From: Zygnema cylindricum
Taxonomy: Eukaryota > Streptophyta > Zygnematophyceae > Zygnematales > Zygnemataceae
Length of the DNA: 64,000 nt
NCBI GenBank assembly: GCA_037447655.1
Contig: JBBHKE010003079.1
Span: 150,712 to 214,711, forward strand
Direction: 5' to 3'
Of the stretch, positions 57,375 through 64,000 are shown one piece after another. The position numbers and the translations under genes are program-made. How positions within the stretch are numbered: the stretch's first letter is position 1; every line of letters starts with the position of its first letter. Below the pieces are notes generated by a model, which saw only the letters and a list, made by a program, of their open reading frames with translations, was not told the DNA's origin and ran no database searches.

Positions 57375-60300
57375 TCATTTTTTTTTAGTATTCGTAATTT
57401 GAATTCCAAGTGCACGATAACCCTTTTCAAGAACTTGAGTCGCAGATTTGAACTCTTTTTGTAGGCGGAAAAAAGATGGACAATGATTTTTTACATTTTT
57501 GGGCGACAAGTTTTTGTATTTTTTGACAACTTCGTCCATAAGAGTTCTGCAGGGAGTCAAAACATAAAAAAATGATTATTTTCCTCCTCTCTCCCTCTTT
57601 CTCTCGCTCTTGCTCCCTCTTTCTCTCCCTTTCTCTCCATTTCCCTTCCCCCTGCCTTTTCTCGCTCTGACTCTCTTTCTCCCTCCCCCTCCTGGTCCCC
57701 CTCTCCCTCCCTCCCCCTCCCCCACTCCCTTTTGCTCTGACTCTCCCTCTCCCTCCCCCTCCCCCTTCCTCCCTCTCCCCCCCCTCCCTCCCTCTCTCTA
57801 CCTCTCCCTCTCCCTCCCCCTCCCCCCTCCCCTCCCCCCTCCCCTCCCCGCCTCCCCTCCCTCTCCTCTTCCTCTTCTTCTTCCTCTCCCTCTCTCTGTT
57901 TTCATATTAGGCACATAGGACAAGTCGATGAGATTTCTCGATAATGAAAAAGACACCAGAATTCTTACTCTCTAGAAAGAAAAAAAACGAAACTTTTTTC
58001 TCACAAATATTTGGGAATCTTCCATTTTCTTTTTAATTCCTTTTGTTTTTCACTGTTTTTTTCCAACCAAAAAAACAAAAGAAAAAAAGTATTTGAAAAA
58101 TACAACACCAAAAATGCCCAAAATTGACATTAAAGAAAAAAAAAAGGTTTTTAACACATAGTTGTAAGTTAAAAAAAGCTGTTGGCTTACTTCAGTTCGT
58201 CAATCTCGTCAAGAATCTCGTCCAAATCTTCTTCTTTTTTGTTTTGAGTACTCGTAAATAGTTTTGATAATTTTACGTCCAAAGAAAGTCTAATCTTTTT
58301 CAATTCGAATAAAATTGGAGTAACTTCTCCCAGATACCACATTCCATACCTATTTAAAAATAATATGTAAAAAAAGAGGAGAAAAAAAGAAAGAAGGGAA
58401 AAAAATAAAACTTCAAAAGGGAATCATTAAAATGGTATTCTAAGTTAAGTTAAGTTTTGAGATATGTGCCCTTTCTCCCACTCTATGAGATGGAATGAAA
58501 AAAAAAAAGTATTACCGATATTAGAGTACATAAACATGACTACAAATTTATGGACTTTTTATGGTCAAACTTTTTTATTCCTAGTCATCTTTTCCTCTTT
58601 TTTTTGTCTTATTCGGCATAGTTCAGAAGTATGTATACCATTGGGCATATGATATAGATAAATATGATATAATATGTGTTATTAGTAAAAATCGAACAAA
58701 ACCAAATACAGTATGGATTTTCCACATCAGTTTCAGAAGACAACAATGGGACAAAAATTCAATGAATCCGACGACAGCGTTCGTTGCACTCAATTAGAAT
58801 GGAGTGATATAACAGTTTAAAATTTTAAAATTTTAAAAATTTTCAATTTTGCCTTCCTTGAATTCTCTCGACTGGTGTGGATTTTTTTTTTCACACTTTT
58901 AATCTCCAAAATTAAAATTTGAATTCTTGTCAATTTTAATACATAGTTCTATGCCTTTATTAGCTTATTCTGATCTCCTTAAGTGATCCATAATTTTGTA
59001 GATTTTACACTTTATTATGGATATTTTTTGATTACTTCGAGCCGGTTTCGACCTTCTGACCGACTACCGAACATCTAGATGAATTGATCTTCCGACTTCC
59101 ACACCAAACTTTCTTTTTTGAACCTGTTTATCCTATGCTGACTTATTTTCTTCTGTCTCGGACGGATCTCTGTCTTCGTCTTCACTGACATCCATTCGAG
59201 TATCATCCTCGATTTCTTCATCAAATTTTATTTCTCCTTCACAATTTATCTTCGCAAATTTTGTCGCATATTTTGCGACGGAAGGTAAGAATTGATTTTG
59301 AGACTCTTTTTTAAGAAACACTAAGCCTTCAAGTGTTTTTTCCGAATAAGTCAAAAGCAAATTCATCAAACCATCTGGATCCATTCTCATTAAATGGGGA
59401 AAAAACGTTTTTCTTTCGTTTTCCTCAAGATGATAAGCGAGAAAAACCGATAGAAAATCTTTCCGAAAGTGCGCCATTTTCAAAGGACTGCACGTTGTCA
59501 TGCTTTTCAAAATTTCAAAAGTTAATTTCGGTAAAAGCTCAAAGGTTAAATCTACAAGACTGGAAAGAGGGTCTATAGATAAAAATTTGAAATTTAAACC
59601 TTGTTCCATCTTTTTGCAAAGTTTCGGAAATTTTTGCAAGAACGTTCTCACAGTTTGCTCTTGAAAGAGACACTTTCCCCTGTTTTTAGACCCAATTGCA
59701 ATTCCAATCAAACTTTCTAAAAGCCATAAAATTTCCCAAGGATTTTCTAGTATTTTGTCTCTTAAAAGAGATTGAAGATACGAAATCCCATTGTCTAGGA
59801 AACCTGAAACATTTCCTTCGATGGCATTTTGAAAAGCTTGAAAAAGCCGTAAATGAACAAATCGATAACATTCCCGTGTTTCAAAAGTTCCCAATGAAGG
59901 AAATTCAATTATTCTGGAAAATGCGTTTTTCAAATTATTTGATAATTTAAGAAGAAACACAAAAAAAATCGCTTTCAAAGCAATATCTCCTTTTCTGGGA
60001 TCAAACTCTCTATCAAACCATTGTGATATAATCAATTCTTCAATTGCATATTTGGGAATTCCACTTCTTAACGTGGTTTCAACTGAATTTGAAGAATTTA
60101 ACTTGATACTAGTTAAAAAAGTTTCAATCCATCTTCGACATTTTGGATTTGTGTTTTTTCTTTTTTCGTCCGAAACGAGGGAATCGATACCAAGAATATC
60201 TCTGTTTTTCCTTAAGATTTCGACCTGAGAAAAGACAATTCAGAAAACACAAATCAGAAAGATGTACGTTACTGGTTTTTAATCAATTTGCTTTTAGGAC

Positions 60301-63291
60301 AGTTGGAAGTTTCAAGCATTTTTTGGGTTTTTTCTTCAACTTTTTCACAACAGCGGAAGTTGAACAAGATTTATAATTTCGGGTATTCAAATCAAAACTC
60401 AATACTCAATTCAACTTCAATTTTCAATTGCATAATACAGTTCAGAGGTTAAAAGTAGAAAGGAGTCAGACCATTTATATTTCCACGCTATTTCCTAAAA
60501 ATCCATTCAGAGAGTCAAAGGTCAATTTAAAAAATCATCAAATCTGAATCCAAAACAAAATTTGATATAGTATTCCTATCATACCTTCAAATACCTTAAG
60601 TGAATTTTTCCTTAGTACTAGTTTTTCACTTTAATATTCCTTCTTTTCATATCTGATAGGCATAAAGGTTATGGGTTTTTCAGGTTTTAGTTTTTAGGGC
60701 AAACATTTTAGGGTTTATAGGGCAATGATAATTACAAATTAGGGTTTTAATTGAGTACAGTTTGGGACAGAATTTGACAAGTTTGTCCATACAAAAACTG
60801 GAAAATTATTCAAAATTTTAGAGCTACTTGCCTTTTTTGCAGCCAAAGTTGCCTGTAAATTCAAAATTTTCAAATTTTTCATACAAACTTCATCGGTTAT
60901 AAGTTCGTGGGGGAATGTACATTTTGATAATGGGTTACAATTTTCAAAAACGGAAAAAAAACGACATGGAATTAGCAAACCCATGTCTTTGAAATTTACA
61001 GAATTTGTAAACTCGAGACATTCAAAAAGCTCCAAAAGAAAGACGGCTCTCATCGCCTCATCGACATCCGATTCTCGACACCGACAATATTTTTCAGTTG
61101 AACCCGGTAAAATTTCCTTGGTAAGATTCCACGATTCCGGGTTTCCAAAATGTTTTTTAACATCAAACACTTTAAAAAGCTTTTCTTGGGCGTTTTCGGG
61201 TAAAAGGCAAATTCCCGGGAGAGAATGTTTCTCAACTTTGAAGAAATTCTGGACAGAATCGTACATTTCTTTTTGAAATTTTTGAAAAGAAATATTCTTT
61301 TCTGTCAATCTGACGTCCATCTGTCTTTTTAGTAAAAAATCACACAACGGATTGGTAAGTTCCACATATTTTTCAACGATTTTGAGCCATTCTAACCAAT
61401 TTAATGTGACTTTTCTGGTCATAAAGAGGGGAATTAAAACAGAAAAACATTGCAATTGACCTGACAGTCCTCCATGATTTGGAATTTCTCCATACCTTTT
61501 ATACAATTTAAAAGTTCACAATGTTTTGAGACATTTCTCATTCTCCAAAGCCTCGCACTAAAGACGAGTTTTGCAGATTTTGTCTTTTTTATCGAAGTTT
61601 CCGAATTGAAATACCCAAATCTAGATTTATATTTTTTGCTTTTGAATAAGACGAAAACATAATTATCGACAGAATTTTCCAGAGTTTGTCGAAATTTCAG
61701 TTTCGTCCATTTTGTCCTTCTCCAAACCTGACATCTCGTCACTCAACATTCTTTAAAATTCTCTTTCTCTTTTCTTGACTGAAATCGAATTAATTTCCTC
61801 AAACTCATTAGAAAACGATTTTGAGAAGATATTTTTTTCTGGGAATTGATTTCGTCTCTCGCCGCCATCAAAAAACATTCAGAAGCTTTCTTTTTTAAGG
61901 AAATAATATCTTCTTCAGGAGGAGGAGGAGGCAGAGGAGAAAAAGAGAGAGAAGGAGAAGTAGAGGGCAAGGAACAGGAAATCCTATCTTCTTGAGGAGG
62001 AGGAGGAGCAGGAGGAGCAGGAGGAGAAGAAATAAAAGAAGAAGAAAGAGAGGAAGAAGAAAGATGTACTCTCGAAAAATTTGTTTTTTTCGCGAGGTTT
62101 TCGTAAATGGCCGCAGCTTCCTGGTATCTTTTTTGTTTTCGTAATAAATCCGCTTCTTTTGTAAAATTTCCCATTTTTCTGTAGAAATTTAGAAGCTCCT
62201 CGGTACAACCATGGCGAATAAGAAAGTTTTCTTGTTCCTAAAAAAAAAACAAAGAAAAAAAAATACTGAAAAGTTTTTTAGAATTAGTATCCTGGTAATT
62301 TGTATTCAATCGTTCCTCTCTCCCTCTCCATTCCCCTTCCTCTTCTGTAAAAAAAAAAAATCCTCATCAGGTTAATTTTTGCCTTTCACATAAATTCCAC
62401 AACCCTTGGAAAATTTCCAAAAAAAAATAAATAACTCCTAACACCTTCTCAAACATTTTTTCGTAAATTTATTGATAGAAAATATGTAAATAACACGTGG
62501 AACACGTATATAAGAAAGAAATAAGTTTACAAAAAATTAGTCAAAAAGGTTAAACACGCGTATAAATGTAACTAAAATTTAAAAAATCCATGCTAAAATA
62601 GAAGGAAAACTCACCTCACTACTCCCAATCAAAGAAAGGGCCACATCAAATTTTTTCCCATTTTTTTCTTTTGACGGTAAATTTCTCCATTTCAAAAATA
62701 CAATTTCTCCCACTCTCCGCTTCAATTTTAAGTCGACACTCTGGAAAAAAACAGGATTTTGTAATTTTTCAATCGCTTTTTCGAAAAGTTTTCCCACTTT
62801 GTAACTTTCTAAAGCTTCTGTAAATTTTCCATCTTTTTCAAAATAGAAAGCCGCTTCGTTGAATAATTTTGCCCTGCAAAAAACACGCACAAAAACACAC
62901 AAAAAAAAGGGTAATGAAAAAAGGTGTTTGTTCTGTGTTTTCTTCTAAAACATGCCCAAAAAAAAAAAAAAAACTCGTAAAGCGAAAATTATCCAAAAGT
63001 CAGAACTCGAAGCTCAAAATTGACGAGATGCATAATTTTTTGCAAATTTTGAGATTCCGAAAAATGTGAAAATTTTCAAATTTCTTTACTTGAAAAAACT
63101 TTCCGTGCAGTTTTTCAATGTGTTTTTTTTGTTGAAAGGTGAAATTTTGGAAATTTCTTACTTATAAAAGCTTTCCGCGGCTTCAAAAAAAAGTTTGTTT
63201 CTTGCAAATAAATCTCCGGATTCCGAAAAAAGACAGCAAAAATTTAAACATTCGCCCGCAGCTTTTGGCCGACCGAGATTTTCAAACATTT
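57375..63291 (-). CDS. TPR-rich C-terminal part of a plant UvrD-helicase/TRANK1-like protein (partial)
   Basis: Phase-consistent exons: 63162-63291, 62615-62873, one starting 62238, one ending 60832, 59143-60224, 58191-58349 and 57375-57546 (stop). Early exons show TPR-like text: FENLGRPKAAGECL, AKLFNEAAFYFEKDGKFTEA, SYKVGKLFEKAIEKL, then GNFTKEADLLRKQKRYQEAA. This pattern is typical of the region after the helicase in large plant TRANK1-like proteins. Later exons are helical and unassigned, with an acidic stretch (DEEIEDDTRMDVSEDEDRD) near 59200. Splice sites include a GC donor AAG/GCAAGT at 60832. Between about 62060 and 61440 the structure is unclear: a Pro-rich pyrimidine tract, TGA at 61743-61745 and a frame change near 61440-61506 may be introns or damage. 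The helicase part would lie beyond position 64000. Confidence 0.5.
57575..57900. repeat. Pyrimidine (CCCTCT)n low-complexity tract
   Basis: More than 300 bp of almost pure C/T on the plus strand, lying in an intron of the minus-strand gene between its last two exons (as polypurine in the transcript). The plus-strand Pro/Ser/Leu frame over it is not a gene. Confidence 0.9.
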
Positions 63292-63299
63292 CTGTTTGA

Positions 63300-63655
63300 A
63301 GAAATAAAAAAAAAAAGGCGGAGAGGGAGGAAGGGAGGGGGAGAGAGAGATAGAAAGGGCCGCCCGGGAACAAAAATGATTTTTTTTTTTAAAGGAGTGA
63401 GGGTGAGGGGGGATAGGGAAAATAATTGCCAAATATTCGGCCGAAGATTTTGGAAGACGGAAGTTTTTAAATCTCTGTTTCTTTTTTTTCTAAGGGGGAA
63501 CTGGAGGGAGAGAAGAGGGTGGAGAGGAAGAGGAAGAGGGAGAGGGAAAGGATGGGTGAAAATAAGAGTGGGAGGGAGGGATGGAGAGTGGGAGGGAGGG
63601 ATGGAGAGTGGGAGAGGAGGGGGAAGTGGAGAGAGGGGCAGGGAAGGGACTTTTA
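63300..63655. repeat. Purine (GGGAGA)n low-complexity tract
   Basis: G/A-rich plus strand with a short tandem GAGTGGGAGGGAGGGATGGA (about 63568-63615). It lies just upstream of the first visible exon of the TRANK1-like gene and is pyrimidine-rich in the sense of that gene. No gene of its own. Confidence 0.85.
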
Positions 63656-64000
63656 TTATCAATGTTTAGAAAAGAAATGAAAAAAACAATAATAATAACA
63701 AAAGAAATATGAAAGTTTTCAATGATAATACATAAATTCGGATATCATCAATTTTTTTGTTTTTTTATTCCAGTGGAAAAAGAACATCTTTAAAAATTTT
63801 ACGTCCAGTTTACCGAAAAAAGAAAAAAAGAAAGTAATGACATAGTAGTCGTAATGAATTAAGAAAACATGTAACAATGATAAAAAAACTTGCATATATA
63901 CATCGATCCACTAAAAGAAACAGGAAAAAAAAAAAAACCAGATTCCGAAATTTGATAATATCTAAATATAGTATTGTAGATAAAAAAAAAAGAAAAAAAA
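63656..64000. other. AT-rich window end
   Basis: No exon found; probably intron of the TRANK1-like gene, since the exon at 63291 begins with an acceptor. Confidence 0.35.

Noticed and set aside
57610-57918. Proline-rich ORF on the plus strand
   Set aside because: Pure CCCTCT low-complexity sequence inside an intron of the minus-strand gene.
63139-63669. 176-codon plus-strand Gly/Arg-rich ORF
   Set aside because: Antisense to a supported exon (63162-63291) and then a GGGAGA tract.

Overview
This window looks like nuclear DNA from a streptophyte (a land plant or charophyte-grade alga). The host genes have many GT-AG introns (two appear to be GC-AG) and plant-type products. The intergenic DNA is very AT-rich and full of MITE-like elements and Copia LTR retrotransposons. 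I cannot name the species. All exon models were joined by hand from splice signals and codon phase, and the family names come from recognised motifs, not database searches.

Layout. (1) 1-19.5 kb, host genes, all on the minus strand: the N-terminal exons of a CABIN1-like histone-chaperone subunit (running off the left edge), a mitochondrial TIM21/Coa1-like single-pass membrane protein (6.5-9.6 kb), an orphan terminal exon (10.9 kb), and an 11-exon gene (12.8-19.5 kb). That last gene joins a UBC6/UBE2J-type ubiquitin-conjugating enzyme to a DNAJC7-like TPR module in one open frame. (2) 19.5-35.7 kb, AT-rich gene-poor DNA: MITE-like pairs, a 2.3-kb block present twice, a satellite-like array, a gag-only Copia derivative with a long LTR, and a truncated LTR, ending at a 10-N gap. 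(3) 35.8-55.3 kb, a GC-richer block holding the remains of a large DNA virus. It has family B DNA polymerase (5'-truncated), the second-largest (RPB2-like) and largest (RPB1-like) subunits of a multisubunit RNA polymerase, and several unrecognised ORFs packed on both strands. The block ends in a ~300-bp inverted repeat around a GC-rich spacer. Two Copia insertions (one solo LTR, one full element), each with a perfect 5-bp target duplication, interrupt viral genes. (4) 55.3-64 kb: a Copia RNase H plus 3' LTR fragment, then a minus-strand multi-exon gene resembling the TPR-rich C-terminal part of plant UvrD-helicase/TRANK1-like proteins, running off the right edge.

How it fits together. The host genes are housekeeping-like and not obviously functionally linked. 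The viral block reads as an endogenised Nucleocytoviricota-like fragment in decay: in-frame stops, frameshifts, substituted catalytic residues and later retrotransposon hits. Several of its frames are still long and open. The most novel host feature is the E2-TPR fusion, whose last TPR repeats keep the residues of a Hsp70/Hsp90 carboxylate clamp.
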